From Acinetobacter sp. NIPH 298 (lineage in GTDB: Bacteria; Pseudomonadota; Gammaproteobacteria; Pseudomonadales; Moraxellaceae): a DNA stretch of 64,000 bases. Both the position numbers and the translations under genes were made by a program. Below, piece after piece: positions 1 through 10,226 of this stretch (position 1 is its first letter; each line of letters starts with the position of its first letter). The notes beneath the pieces were generated by a model. It was not told the origin of the DNA. It saw nothing but the letters and a program-made list of their open reading frames with translations, and did no database searches. Location: the NCBI RefSeq assembly GCF_000369505.1, contig NZ_KB850054.1, positions 186,001 through 250,000 of the forward strand, in the 5' to 3' direction.

Positions 1-89
1 AGATCGATGAAACTGGTGATTATAACAAAGACATCGAAGCGGCAATCAAAGCAGGTATTGAGAGCTTCAAAGCGACTCAAACTTACTAA
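1..89 (+). CDS. atpA: ATP synthase F1 subunit alpha, C-terminal end (partial)
   Basis: The first 89 bases are the tail of an open frame (codons from base 3) ending in FKATQTY and TAA at 87-89. The product would be the alpha subunit of the F1 catalytic head of ATP synthase. The fragment alone is too short to name with certainty. The call rests on its position directly ahead of atpG, atpD and atpC in the conserved atpIBEFHAGDC order, and on the helical, charged end typical of bacterial AtpA. The rest of the gene lies left of the window. Confidence 0.85.
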   Translation, partial: IDETGDYNKDIEAAIKAGIESFKATQTY

Positions 90-166
90 GTTAAGCTTTA
101 GTTAAGTTTGGTTCACGGATCAACCTTCGGAAGCTCGTAAGAGCTTTCGACTACTAGGTTAAGCGT

Positions 167-1036
167 ATGGCAAATTTAAAAGAAATTCGCGCCAAAGTTG
201 CTAGTATCAAGAGCACGCAAAAGATTACTCGCGCGATGCAAATGGTAGCTGCTTCTAAAATGCGTCGTGCGCAAGAGCGCATGGCACAGGGCCGTCCGTA
301 TGCCGATAATATGCGCCGTGTAATTGCTCACTTGGTACAAGCAAACCCTGAATATAAACACCGTTATATGGTTGAACGTCCTGTAAAGCGCGTTGGCTAT
401 ATCGTGGTGTCTTCAGATCGTGGCTTGGCGGGTGGCTTGAACATTAACTTGTTCAAGAAAGTTGTGCAGCATGTCAAAGCACAACAACAGCAGTCAATTG
501 AAGTTGAATTTGCTTTGATTGGTCAAAAAGCGGTTTCGTTTTTTAAGAATTACGGCGGTAAAGTGCTTGGTGCGACCACCCAACTTGGTGATACACCGAG
601 TTTGGAACAGTTAACTGGCTCAGTGCAGGTTATGCTTGATGCATTTGATAAAGGCGAATTAGATCGTATCTATCTCGTTTCAAATGGCTTCATCAATGCC
701 ATGACTCAACAGCCTAAAGTAGATCAACTTGTTCCTTTAGCATCAGCAGAAGAAAGCGATGACCTCAACCGTACTTATGGTTGGGATTATATCTACGAAC
801 CAGAAGCAGAAGTATTGTTAAATGGTTTGTTGGTTCGCTATATCGAGTCTATGGTTTATCAAGGTGTGATTGAAAACGTCGCATGTGAGCAATCTGCACG
901 TATGGTCGCAATGAAAGCAGCGACCGACAACGCAGGTCAGTTGATTAAAGACCTACAACTCATTTACAACAAGCTGCGTCAAGCCGCGATTACTCAGGAA
1001 ATTTCCGAGATCGTTGGCGGTGCCGCTGCCGTTTAA
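167..1036 (+). CDS. atpG: ATP synthase F1 subunit gamma
   Basis: This is the 289-residue gamma subunit, the central stalk that rotates inside the alpha3beta3 head and couples proton flow to ATP synthesis. The N-terminus ([35 protein letters not shown]) and the C-terminal helix ([19 protein letters not shown]) are the two conserved coiled-coil ends of the family, and the length is normal. It lies 77 bases after atpA and 30 bases before atpD, so it is an internal operon gene. Nothing is unusual in it. Confidence 0.98.
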   Translation: MANLKEIRAKVASIKSTQKITRAMQMVAASKMRRAQERMAQGRPYADNMRRVIAHLVQANPEYKHRYMVERPVKRVGYIVVSSDRGLAGGLNINLFKKVVQHVKAQQQQSIEVEFALIGQKAVSFFKNYGGKVLGATTQLGDTPSLEQLTGSVQVMLDAFDKGELDRIYLVSNGFINAMTQQPKVDQLVPLASAEESDDLNRTYGWDYIYEPEAEVLLNGLLVRYIESMVYQGVIENVACEQSARMVAMKAATDNAGQLIKDLQLIYNKLRQAAITQEISEIVGGAAAV

Positions 1037-1051
1037 CATTATTAAGTTTGA

Positions 1052-2461
<1,410 letters not shown>

Positions 2462-2488
2462 TTAGCAACTCTAATTTAGGAGGTTCTC

Positions 2489-2908
2489 ATGGCGACGATG
2501 CAATGTGATGTCGTAAGTGTGAATGAGTCAATTTACTCTGGCACAGTAACGATGTTGATCGCTAAAGGTGCAGGTGGTGAGCTTGGTATTTTACCTGGGC
2601 ATGCTCCACTTGTAACTTTACTCCAGCCTGGACCGATTCGTGTTCAGTTGGAAAATGGTACAGAAGAAATTGTTTATGTATCAGGCGGCGTGTTAGAAGT
2701 TCAACCTCATGTTGTGACCGTGCTTGCAGATACTGCAATCCGTGCCGACAACTTAGATGAAGCAGCAATTTTGGAAGCTCGTAAACAAGCTGAACAATTG
2801 TTGGCGAATCAAAAGAGTGATTTGGATTCTGCTGCTGCACTTGCTTCGCTTGCTGAAACAGCAGCTCAGCTTGAAACGATTCGTAAAATCAAAAATCGTG
2901 CAATGTAA
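2489..2908 (+). CDS. atpC: ATP synthase F1 subunit epsilon
   Basis: This is the 139-residue epsilon subunit, which joins the central stalk to the c-ring and restrains ATP hydrolysis. The N-terminal beta-sandwich (MATMQCDVVSVNESIYSG...GELGILPGHAPLVTLLQPG) is followed by a two-helix C-terminal domain from about residue 90. AGGAGG sits 7 bases before the ATG, an almost perfect ribosome binding site. It is the last gene of the operon, followed 15 bases later by a strong terminator. Confidence 0.98.
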   Translation: MATMQCDVVSVNESIYSGTVTMLIAKGAGGELGILPGHAPLVTLLQPGPIRVQLENGTEEIVYVSGGVLEVQPHVVTVLADTAIRADNLDEAAILEARKQAEQLLANQKSDLDSAAALASLAETAAQLETIRKIKNRAM

Positions 2909-2923
2909 TTGCTGATTTGAGAT

Positions 2924-2955
2924 AAAAAAAGCCACCGTCAGGTGGCTTTTTTTAT
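2924..2955 (+). terminator. Rho-independent terminator of the atp operon
   Basis: Stem GCCACC (2931-2936), loop GTCA, stem GGTGGC (2941-2946), preceded by an A run and followed by seven T residues. It lies right after the atpC stop. Confidence 0.92.
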
Positions 2956-3044
2956 GGAAAAATAACTTAAAAACAATATTTAAATAATTGTCATTTTCAT
3001 ATAAAGTGCGTCACGCATTCTATAATCAAATGAGAAATACCATA

Positions 3045-3524
3045 ATGAAAATTTTACTTTCTGTTGTACTGAGCCTTGCATTCGTTGGTTGTGCTTCAGT
3101 GCCTCAAGCAACACCGCAATTGTCACAACAAGCCAAAAAACTGGATGCACCCACTGAAGGGAATGCCGCAATTTATGTTTATCGCTCTAATAGTATTGTT
3201 GGTGCTGCATTGAAAAAAGATGTATGGATTGATGGCGAGTGTTTAGGCGAAACGGCTCGTGGTACGTTCTTCTTAAAAGAAGTGGCGGGTAATCAAAAAC
3301 ATACGGTTTCTACAGAGTCAGAGTTTTCACCAAATCATTTAGCACTGACGACGGAAGCGGGTAAACAATATTTTATCCAGCAGTACATTAAACCTGGCGT
3401 GTTAGCGGGTGGGGCGAATCTAAAACAAGTCGATGAACAAACTGGTAAAAAAGCGATTGCTGAATATCAATTCGCACAGTCTGGTAAATGTAGCAAAGCA
3501 ACGATTAGTTTAGATAAGAAATAA
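3045..3524 (+). CDS. Small lipoprotein with DUF2846 domain
   Basis: A 159-residue protein starting at the ATG that opens MKILLSVVLSLAFVGC, a lipoprotein signal with lipobox FVGC (Cys16). The frame can be read back to a TTG at 2988, but that would bury the signal peptide. The mature part (AIYVYRSNSIVGAALKKDVWIDGECLGE...FLKEVAGNQKHTV) fits the DUF2846 pattern of bacterial lipoproteins with a PEGA-like beta fold. Its role is unknown; anchoring in the cell envelope is inferred from the signal. It seems to be a single gene with its own promoter after the atp terminator. Confidence 0.8.
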   Translation: MKILLSVVLSLAFVGCASVPQATPQLSQQAKKLDAPTEGNAAIYVYRSNSIVGAALKKDVWIDGECLGETARGTFFLKEVAGNQKHTVSTESEFSPNHLALTTEAGKQYFIQQYIKPGVLAGGANLKQVDEQTGKKAIAEYQFAQSGKCSKATISLDKK

Positions 3525-3601
3525 CGAATCGTCACTTTAAGGTGGCTATTCTTCTATTTTGTTATTCTCAATTGGGTGAATTAGAAATATAAATCCAATT
3601 T

Positions 3602-3651
3602 AAGCACCTTCAAAGTTGATCTTGATATCGACCTTGAAGGTGCTTTTTTAT
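3602..3651. terminator. Hairpin and T-run after the DUF2846 gene
   Basis: Twelve-base arms AAGCACCTTCAA (3602-3613) and TTGAAGGTGCTT (3634-3645) with partly paired interior sequence, then TTTTT. It is likely the terminator of the preceding lipoprotein gene, although it lies about 80 bases after the stop. Confidence 0.7.
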
Positions 3652-3749
3652 TATCTAAAAACATAATATGATGAAGACTTGGTGCGATATGGATCACGTC
3701 ACGCTAAGCGATAAATAACGAGTATATTGAATAAAAAATTAGGAAAAAT

Positions 3750-5909
3750 ATGTTAGCAAGTAATGTCTTAAAGTTGCGCTTGGATCGTATTGAACAACAG
3801 GGACATCATTTTTCTGTAAAAGATCAATTGAAGTTGGTCACACTTGCTCAACCTGAATTAACTGCGGGCTTATACAGCCATCTACTTCAGGTCACTTTGC
3901 CTAAAACATGGCATTTTCAACACGATACCACAGAAGAAATAAATTGCTCTTTACGTTTAATTACATTGATTCATCAAGTTTTTATACCTGCTTATCAGCA
4001 ACATGCCCATCGTTTTGCTTGGTTTGAACAATGCGTGGCATTTCGCCTGCAATATTTGACCCAAGGCCTTAGCGAGCAACAACGCGATGAAACGGTAACG
4101 CAGTTAGCAAACTGTAAAGATAGCCCACTAAAATTAAGAATATTGAAGCAATTACACGCTGAATATGATGATGTTGAGATTAAGTATGCTTTAGCTGCTT
4201 TTTATCAGCGTTTAGAGGATTGGTCAGCAGCAATTGAAAACTACCGTATCGTATTTCAGCAGCAAGCCATTCAGCCTGAAGGTGTTCATTATGATTTTAT
4301 ACACTGCCTATTGAGTCGAAATCGTCATCACAATGAGCAGGGTAATAGTGATGTAGTTGAAGCCCTACAGCACTTGGGAAATTTAGAACATATCCAGCAA
4401 CAAGCGAAACATGAGCAGTTAACCCAAGGAGCTGTTTCATTGATGTTGCCTGAGCACTTACAATCCAGTCCAGTTGAATCAACCAAGCTACTGATCGATC
4501 TACAACACCGACTAAAATATATGGGTCATTCTTTAAACCATTGGTTGGTCACCCATGTGTTTATCGTGCCTTATTATAAAAATGTGATTGAAAGTGCACC
4601 TAAGCTGTTAAATAACAGTGAGCTTGTGGTGAGCTTGGATCGGCATAAAGCGGCCAATGATGCTTTGCAGAAAATTTTAACAGGTCGAGACTTAAAACTG
4701 GTCAGTGGTATTCATCCTGCGCATTATCGTCTGGGTTTTATCTGGAACTATTTACAGATCAATCCCTTAGTTTTGGATGCTTTGGTCACCGCGTCTAAAG
4801 GTCATCCTGATGCTTTTTATAATCTAAAACAAATTCCAGCGCCTGATGATGATCATGATGCAGCTCTGACACGCTTATCCTCTTATTTGGCAAAGCAACA
4901 AGTCGCCTATAACCTAAGCCAGCAGGGACATACGATTGAGTTTGCAGAACACGCTCACTTAGCAGGTTTTGACTTGATTGTAGATGGTACACCGATGCAG
5001 GTGAAGTGTACTTTAGCATCGGATGCAGTAGAGTCCTTTGCAAAAAGTCACCCGCATATTGCGATTATTGTGAATATTGAATTGGCGCATCTGCAAGAGA
5101 AATATGCTTCTGTTTTTGCTGATCTGGCATTGAGTTATGAGTCCGTGCAACGCACTGCCCAAACCAGTTTGCAACATGTGGTTGGTGTTGATGACTTTGT
5201 TTCAATTCCACTGATGAATACAGGCTTTGCGGTGTATCGTAATTTTTCTGCCTCACAAGCTCAGCCAGTTTCCCGTCCATATTTAGCTTATAAACAATCG
5301 AACTCCGTGATCAAAAATAGTTTGGCGATCGGCGCTGCGATTGGAGGACTTGTTTCGGGGTCTATCGGTGCTTTTGTTGTCGGCGGATTCGCTGTTTATC
5401 GTACTTGGCGCGTGCAGAAAGTTGAGCAAGCAAAGCCGTTGCAAGAAAAACAACAATTGGTTGCACAGTGCAATCAGATAATGGAGTTACTCATTGATTT
5501 TGCCGAATGGTTTAATCACAACCTTTTAAAATATCGCGTTGATTTATATGCGTATCAACTTCGACAAATTGAGATGAAGCTGATGGGTAAAATTCCTGAA
5601 GCGGTGATTTCCACGACTTTATTTGCGTATAAATTTGAAGCTTATCAACGTGCATTGAAATTGCATCAATGGATGCAACAACAACTTGCCTATGAAAATC
5701 CTAAGCGTAGAGTACAAGCGGGCTGGGTTGCTCTGGCACAGTCAGATCAGTTTATGTCGATTGAATTAAAACAACGTGTCATTAAACTCAATGCCGAACT
5801 CATAAAATATAAACAGATGACACAACATGGTTTGCACTTATCAAATGTTCAACATGCATCGAATGATGTTGCTAAACCCGCTTATCAGATGCAAACAATG
5901 CAGATTTAG
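3750..5909 (+). CDS. Orphan 719-aa protein, possible PD-(D/E)XK-like core and membrane hairpin
   Basis: I do not recognise a named family. The N-terminal half (about residues 1-360) is predicted helical, with a TPR-like stretch near 135-175 (YALAAFYQRLEDWSAAIENYRIVFQ). A compact segment at 385-470 contains GFDLIVDGTPMQVKC: Asp408, then Gln417-Val-Lys419, spaced like the D...(E/Q)xK active site of PD-(D/E)XK nucleases, followed by beta-strand-like IAIIVNIE. A glycine-rich hydrophobic segment (about 524-550, AIGAAIGGLVSGSIGAFVVGG) could cross the membrane or form a glycine-zipper hairpin. A helical tail follows. Its stop overlaps the convergent lipoprotein gene by four bases. The nuclease reading is a hypothesis from the motif only. 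Confidence 0.75.
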   Translation: MLASNVLKLRLDRIEQQGHHFSVKDQLKLVTLAQPELTAGLYSHLLQVTLPKTWHFQHDTTEEINCSLRLITLIHQVFIPAYQQHAHRFAWFEQCVAFRLQYLTQGLSEQQRDETVTQLANCKDSPLKLRILKQLHAEYDDVEIKYALAAFYQRLEDWSAAIENYRIVFQQQAIQPEGVHYDFIHCLLSRNRHHNEQGNSDVVEALQHLGNLEHIQQQAKHEQLTQGAVSLMLPEHLQSSPVESTKLLIDLQHRLKYMGHSLNHWLVTHVFIVPYYKNVIESAPKLLNNSELVVSLDRHKAANDALQKILTGRDLKLVSGIHPAHYRLGFIWNYLQINPLVLDALVTASKGHPDAFYNLKQIPAPDDDHDAALTRLSSYLAKQQVAYNLSQQGHTIEFAEHAHLAGFDLIVDGTPMQVKCTLASDAVESFAKSHPHIAIIVNIELAHLQEKYASVFADLALSYESVQRTAQTSLQHVVGVDDFVSIPLMNTGFAVYRNFSASQAQPVSRPYLAYKQSNSVIKNSLAIGAAIGGLVSGSIGAFVVGGFAVYRTWRVQKVEQAKPLQEKQQLVAQCNQIMELLIDFAEWFNHNLLKYRVDLYAYQLRQIEMKLMGKIPEAVISTTLFAYKFEAYQRALKLHQWMQQQLAYENPKRRVQAGWVALAQSDQFMSIELKQRVIKLNAELIKYKQMTQHGLHLSNVQHASNDVAKPAYQMQTMQI

Positions 5910-6502
5910 ATGTCTGTCTGAGTTTCAGTATCCGTTTTTCCTAATATAAGTGTTGCCAGTTTAAGCATATCCATTTGAATACGATTGAATTGCTGCTCAA
6001 TTTTTTCAAGGTCTAATTGGCTAATATCCAGTTGACCATGAAGGAGTGGCATTTTTAAAAGTTGTTGATTTGCATTAAGTAGACTCTGACGAATTTGATC
6101 GACTTCATGACTCTTTAGTTGAAGTGCTTGTAAGGTATCGTGTAAAGCATGCAAATTTTGTTTGAGATCTGTCGTTGCATTTTGCAGTTGCTGGGTATTC
6201 TTTTCTTGAATCGCTTGCTCAAGCTGGTTTTGTGAGCTTTTGAGCAGAGTCGTATAATCATCAGTTTTTAGCTGTAGTTGTGCTATATCACGTACCATAT
6301 TAAATAGGTTGCCACTGCTTAGCTTTTGAATATCCTGCGGTGTTGTTGTATCGGCATCATCGGTGCTGATGTTTGAGTCAAACTCAGTGTTTGGTTCAGC
6401 AACTTGATGGTTTTCTTTAGGCACTTGATCACAACCGACGAACGCGAATGCAGTAACAAGTACTGTTGCAGAGAAAATGGCTTTGATGGCTAGATTTTTC
6501 AT
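5906..6502 (-). CDS. Predicted lipoprotein, helical, unknown function
   Basis: A 198-residue protein with signal MKNLAIKAIFSATVLVTAFAFVGC and lipobox FVGC (Cys24). The mature part has a short acidic linker and then long amphipathic helices rich in Gln and Leu (LKTDDYTTLLKSSQNQLEQAIQEKNTQQLQ...), suggesting a coiled coil. It ends tail-to-tail with the 719-residue gene, overlapping by four bases. I know no family for it; an envelope location is inferred from the signal. Confidence 0.7.
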   Translation of the reverse strand: MKNLAIKAIFSATVLVTAFAFVGCDQVPKENHQVAEPNTEFDSNISTDDADTTTPQDIQKLSSGNLFNMVRDIAQLQLKTDDYTTLLKSSQNQLEQAIQEKNTQQLQNATTDLKQNLHALHDTLQALQLKSHEVDQIRQSLLNANQQLLKMPLLHGQLDISQLDLEKIEQQFNRIQMDMLKLATLILGKTDTETQTDI

Positions 6503-6633
6503 CGTGGCTGAACTGCACCAAAATATGAGAAGATCGTCACTATAATAAGAAAGTATGAAGAAAAATGTGATTTTTGCAATTCATTAACATTTTAGTCAAA
6601 CAAATAAAATAACAAGGGGAGCGTTTTGCTTGT

Positions 6634-6672
6634 GGAAAAGAGAAGGAACGCAACATGATCCTTCCCTTTGGT
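6634..6672 (-). terminator. Possible terminator after glutathione peroxidase
   Basis: On the minus strand AAAGGGAAGGA (6669-6659) can pair with TCCTTCTCTTT (6647-6637), followed by a short pyrimidine run. The stem has one mismatch and a long loop, so this is a weak call. Confidence 0.35.
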
Positions 6673-6681
6673 TTTTTTAAT

Positions 6682-7227
6682 TTACTTTGCCAATTCAGCT
6701 TCAATTGCAGTCACGATACGCTCATCATCTGCGGTAATATCTGGCGCAAAACGAGCCACGATCTCACCATTTTTATTGACTAAGAATTTTTCAAAATTCC
6801 ATAACACTTCAGGTGGATTATTTGGTGTTAGACCATAATCAACCAGATCTTTCCACCAAGGGCCTTCGCCAGTACGTTCAGGTATCGCTTGGGTTAAGGT
6901 CTGGTACAAAGGATGTTTATCATCGCCAGCGACTGAGATCTTGGCAAATAATGGGAAATGCACATCATAGTTGAGTGAGCAGAATTGTTGGATTTCATCA
7001 TTTGAACCGGGTTCTTGTTCTAAGAAATTATTGGCAGGGAAGCCTAAAATTTCTAAACCTTGCTCTTTTTTTGCTTGATAGAGTTTTTCTAGCCCTTCAT
7101 ATTGTGGTGTTAAACCACACTTTGAAGCAACGTTAACAATCAGTAGAACTTTGCCTTGATACTGATCGAGATCAACGTCTTGACCTTTGATATCCTGAAC
7201 AGGGATGTGATAAACCGATTGGCTCAT
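6682..7227 (-). CDS. Glutathione peroxidase family protein
   Basis: A 181-residue thioredoxin-fold peroxidase that reduces hydroperoxides with thiol reductants. The start at MSQSVYHIP is chosen because AGGA lies 8 bases upstream; an earlier in-frame codon at 7260 has no ribosome binding site. The peroxidatic Cys37 is in NVASKCGLTPQY, so it is a Cys rather than a selenocysteine enzyme. The Trp-Asn motif is present (VLWNFEKFLV). The second signature, usually FPCNQFGxQEPG, reads FPANNFLEQEPG, so the tetrad Gln is replaced by Asn. Cytoplasmic, with no signal peptide. Confidence 0.93.
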   Translation of the reverse strand: MSQSVYHIPVQDIKGQDVDLDQYQGKVLLIVNVASKCGLTPQYEGLEKLYQAKKEQGLEILGFPANNFLEQEPGSNDEIQQFCSLNYDVHFPLFAKISVAGDDKHPLYQTLTQAIPERTGEGPWWKDLVDYGLTPNNPPEVLWNFEKFLVNKNGEIVARFAPDITADDERIVTAIEAELAK

Positions 7228-7326
7228 GGAGTATGTCCTAATTTGTTGTTGTGAAATCACTTGTTTGTTTTAACTGCTAATCTTTTAGAGTGCAATGCTA
7301 TTGATATGAATACATACAAATAATAT

Positions 7327-8100
7327 TTATATCGTCGCATTTTTAAGTTGAATCGGCGTTTGCCCCGTATAGCGTTTAAAAAATTCGATAAAGCTCGAAC
7401 TATGGTGATAACCCAATGCAAAGGCCAGTTGTTTAATGGTCATGCCTTGGCGGATTTGGTGAATGGCGAAAATGATTTTCGCTCGATTACGCCATTCGGA
7501 TAATGAGAGTTGTAACTCTTGTTGACTCAAGCGTAGTACATGACGCTCGCTGACAGAAAAGTTGTGTAAAATTTGCTGTAGGCTGATGTTGAATAAATCA
7601 GGATCAGATAATTTTTCTAAAATCGGTGCCAAAATCGGGTGGCTACTTTGTGGCAAATAGTGCGAATGGGCTGGGGCTTGTTTGAGTTGATCAAATAAAA
7701 CTTGCAGTAAATGTTCAAGGTATTCAGGCTGCGCCGCTTGTTTTTGTTGTTCTAAAATCTGCACGATCAAAGCACGAAAAAAAGGTTGGATACTAAAGCA
7801 ACGACAGCTATTGCCTAAAAACTGCCCGAATTTAGGGTGTATCCGAATACAAATATAATGAATTTCGTGTTCAACAGGCAAAGATTGGTGTTCGGTACGC
7901 GGCGGTAGCCAAAGCCCATAACTGGGTGGTGATAAATAGTACTTTCCTTCAATGTCAAATTCTAAAGTACCGTTTAAACTAAAATTAAAGTCACCCCAAA
8001 GTGAAGTATGAGGACTGACAACATCGTCTTTTTGATAAAGAAATTCATGTACTTCGATACCATTCAGAAAGGGAAGTTGTGCAGCGACATCATGCTTCAT
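7327..8100 (-). CDS. AraC-family transcriptional regulator
   Basis: A 257-residue regulator. Residues 1-90 form a cupin-like sensing domain (GDFNFSLNGTLEFDIEGKYYLSPPSYGLWLPPRTEHQ). Two helix-turn-helix motifs lie in the C-terminal 100 residues, ending in the signature FALGYHHSSSFIEFFKRYTGQTPIQLKNA. It starts 14 bases after the stop of the upstream MFS exporter gene on the same strand, so the two are probably one transcript and the regulator probably controls that exporter. The ligand is unknown. Confidence 0.9.
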   Translation of the reverse strand: MKHDVAAQLPFLNGIEVHEFLYQKDDVVSPHTSLWGDFNFSLNGTLEFDIEGKYYLSPPSYGLWLPPRTEHQSLPVEHEIHYICIRIHPKFGQFLGNSCRCFSIQPFFRALIVQILEQQKQAAQPEYLEHLLQVLFDQLKQAPAHSHYLPQSSHPILAPILEKLSDPDLFNISLQQILHNFSVSERHVLRLSQQELQLSLSEWRNRAKIIFAIHQIRQGMTIKQLAFALGYHHSSSFIEFFKRYTGQTPIQLKNATI

Positions 8101-8114
8101 TGGGGGCGCTCATG

Positions 8115-9335
8115 TTAATTTTCGCAGGTGAGTTTAGGATTATTTAAACCGCGTGCGAGGGTAAAGATCAATACCAGAGAACAGAGTACCAGCGGGAGCA
8201 TGGCAAAAAACAAGATCGTGCCGTCAAAATGATCGACAATGATTCCGCCAAACATACTGCCTAAAGCAATCAAAATTAAGAAGGTCAATGTCACCATTGG
8301 CATACCTTTTTCCACCGCTTCAGGTGCATGTGTAAACATCCAGATATTTACCGCCGTTGGGATGATGCCATAGGCAAAGCCCCACAACGCCGTCAGTACG
8401 ATCGCGACCATGATATGTGTGCCAAACATAGGGAGACTTAAAAATGCCAAAAAGAAGGCAACGCCACTGACTGCAAAAGTATAGCGAATATTGATTTGTC
8501 CGAGATAACCCGCAAAGATATTGCCAAAAATCCCTGCAATTCCATATACCAGAAGTAAACGGCTAATTAGACCGTCAGAAAAGTCAATCTGGTGCTTAAA
8601 AAAGGCAGAAAAATAACTATAAACGGCAAAGTGTGCAAAACCCATAAAGATAAAAATAATCAGTCCTTTACGAGCAGCGGGATGTTGTACGAGGATTGGG
8701 AGTTCTTTCCAACGTAGCGAAGAGGATGGTTTTAATTGAGGTAGGTACAAGTATTGGAAGATAAAAAGCAAAATTCCCATTAATGAAATGACTGTAAAAG
8801 ATGTACGCCATCCATTATATTGTGCGAGCCACGTACCCATTGGCACACCCAGTACGCTCGCCAGCGTGACACCGAACGCGACCCATGCGGTTGCTTTGGC
8901 AATAGGTAAATGTGGTGGGGCAAGACGACCACTCAAAGCAACTGCGGTTGCCCAAAAGCCACCAATTGCAATCCCTAAAATAATTCGTCCGAGCAGTAAA
9001 AGCGTGAAATTTGGTGCAAATGCCGTGATGAAATTCGCGAGAATCATCAATAAGGTTAACATTAGTAACAGCGGCCGCCGATCTAGTGTTTTGGCAGATA
9101 CAGGAATGAGTACTGCTGCAAACATCCCGACAACCGCAGTTAAAGAAACGGTGAGACCTGCTGTGCCCACAGAAATCTGAAAATCACGCGCGATTTCATT
9201 CAGTACGCCAACCGCAAGAAACTCACCTGTGACCAAGGCAAAAGCACTGAGGGTCACGGATAGAAGTGCAAACCAATTGCCTTGTGTTTGGCTTGACTGA
9301 ATGGGGGGTATTTCGCTAGAAAGGGAGTTTTCCAT
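8115..9335 (-). CDS. MFS transporter, DHA1 drug/sugar efflux type
   Basis: A 406-residue inner-membrane protein with twelve hydrophobic segments and the MFS motif A region DRRPLLLMLTLLMILANF between segments 2 and 3. It resembles the AraJ/YdhP/SotB exporters. The start MENSLSSEIPP has a GGAA ribosome binding site; a longer frame to 9440 would add an unlikely 35-residue aromatic-rich leader crossing the intergenic operators. It is followed by the AraC gene and diverges from a TetR gene, so it could answer to both. The substrate cannot be told from sequence. Confidence 0.88.
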   Translation of the reverse strand: MENSLSSEIPPIQSSQTQGNWFALLSVTLSAFALVTGEFLAVGVLNEIARDFQISVGTAGLTVSLTAVVGMFAAVLIPVSAKTLDRRPLLLMLTLLMILANFITAFAPNFTLLLLGRIILGIAIGGFWATAVALSGRLAPPHLPIAKATAWVAFGVTLASVLGVPMGTWLAQYNGWRTSFTVISLMGILLFIFQYLYLPQLKPSSSLRWKELPILVQHPAARKGLIIFIFMGFAHFAVYSYFSAFFKHQIDFSDGLISRLLLVYGIAGIFGNIFAGYLGQINIRYTFAVSGVAFFLAFLSLPMFGTHIMVAIVLTALWGFAYGIIPTAVNIWMFTHAPEAVEKGMPMVTLTFLILIALGSMFGGIIVDHFDGTILFFAMLPLVLCSLVLIFTLARGLNNPKLTCEN

Positions 9336-9393
9336 AAAAATTCCTTTATTGTTAGCAAGATAACAATAAAATTTGAAAAAGAATAATGTTTTA

Positions 9394-9464
9394 TAACGAT
9401 CGTTAAAAAATAAAATAGTTGATAAAAGCCATTCAGTCAATTATTTTATAATGATCGCTATAAA
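9394..9464. promoter_or_regulatory. Two operator-like dyads between MFS and TetR genes
   Basis: The first is a perfect 12-base palindrome TAACGATCGTTA at 9394-9405. The second, at 9445-9464, is a 20-base dyad with TTTATA/TATAAA arms, 8 of 10 pairs matching, and a similar centre (TGATCG against CGATCG). Centres are about 55 bases apart, one towards each divergent gene. This layout is typical of TetR-family autoregulation plus control of the divergent exporter; binding is inferred. Confidence 0.6.
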
Positions 9465-9480
9465 AATATTTGTGACCCTT

Positions 9481-10125
9481 ATGACTCATCCAGATATGTC
9501 TCTGCCGTCACCTTGTGATGACACGCTAAAAAAGAAGCGTGGACGCCCAAAGTGTTTTGATGAGCGGCAGGCTTTAGAAACGGCGATGTTGTTATTTTGG
9601 GAACATGGCTACGAAGCAACTTCGATTAGCGATTTAACTCAGGCTTTAACGATTACAGCTCCGAGCCTCTATAGTAGTTTTGGCGATAAAACAGGGCTAT
9701 TCTATAAATGCATTGATTACTATCTCGCCCATGAAGCTTGTCCAATTGAAGCAATTTTTTTAGAAGCCAAAACCGCAAAGGTGGCTTTTGAACTTTTTCT
9801 TTATGACAATGTACAACGTCTAGCGCAACCCGATAAACCTTCGGGTTGTATGTTGGTGGTTGCAACCATGAATTGTTCTGATAATACCCAAGCGATACAA
9901 CACAATATTCTTGAAAAGCGGTTGAAAACTAAACAAAAAATGTTGCAACGTTTACAGCAAGGCGTTTCTGATGGTGATTTGAAAGCAATAGCCCCATTAG
10001 CAGAAATGGCTGATTTCTACGCAACTGTTTTGCAAGGTTTAACCATACAAGCAAGAGATGGGGCAACCGTCGCACAGTTGCACAAAGTGGTTGAACACGC
10101 GATGCGTGCTTGGGAGCTATTCTAA
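9481..10125 (+). CDS. TetR/AcrR-family transcriptional regulator
   Basis: A repressor of about 214 residues. The basic segment KKKRGRPKCFDERQALETAMLLFWEHGYEATSISDLTQALTITAPSLYSSFGDKTGLF is a complete TetR helix-turn-helix domain; the C-terminal ligand domain has no recognisable specificity. The ATG at 9451 is in frame but lies inside the second operator dyad, so I prefer 9481; 9496 is also possible. None has a strong Shine-Dalgarno. It diverges from the MFS exporter at 8115-9335, its most likely target. Confidence 0.88.
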   Translation: MTHPDMSLPSPCDDTLKKKRGRPKCFDERQALETAMLLFWEHGYEATSISDLTQALTITAPSLYSSFGDKTGLFYKCIDYYLAHEACPIEAIFLEAKTAKVAFELFLYDNVQRLAQPDKPSGCMLVVATMNCSDNTQAIQHNILEKRLKTKQKMLQRLQQGVSDGDLKAIAPLAEMADFYATVLQGLTIQARDGATVAQLHKVVEHAMRAWELF

Positions 10126-10226
10126 AGGATGTCGTAACTGCGATATAAATGTCTGAAATACGATATTTCAATTAATTTGGACATCTTTCACAATACTCAC
10201 ATTGCTGAAATATTGTGAGAAAGGTC

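Noticed and set aside
8788-9180. 130-codon open frame antisense to the MFS exporter
   Set aside because: Mirror frame of a hydrophobic gene; no start signal and no recognisable protein.
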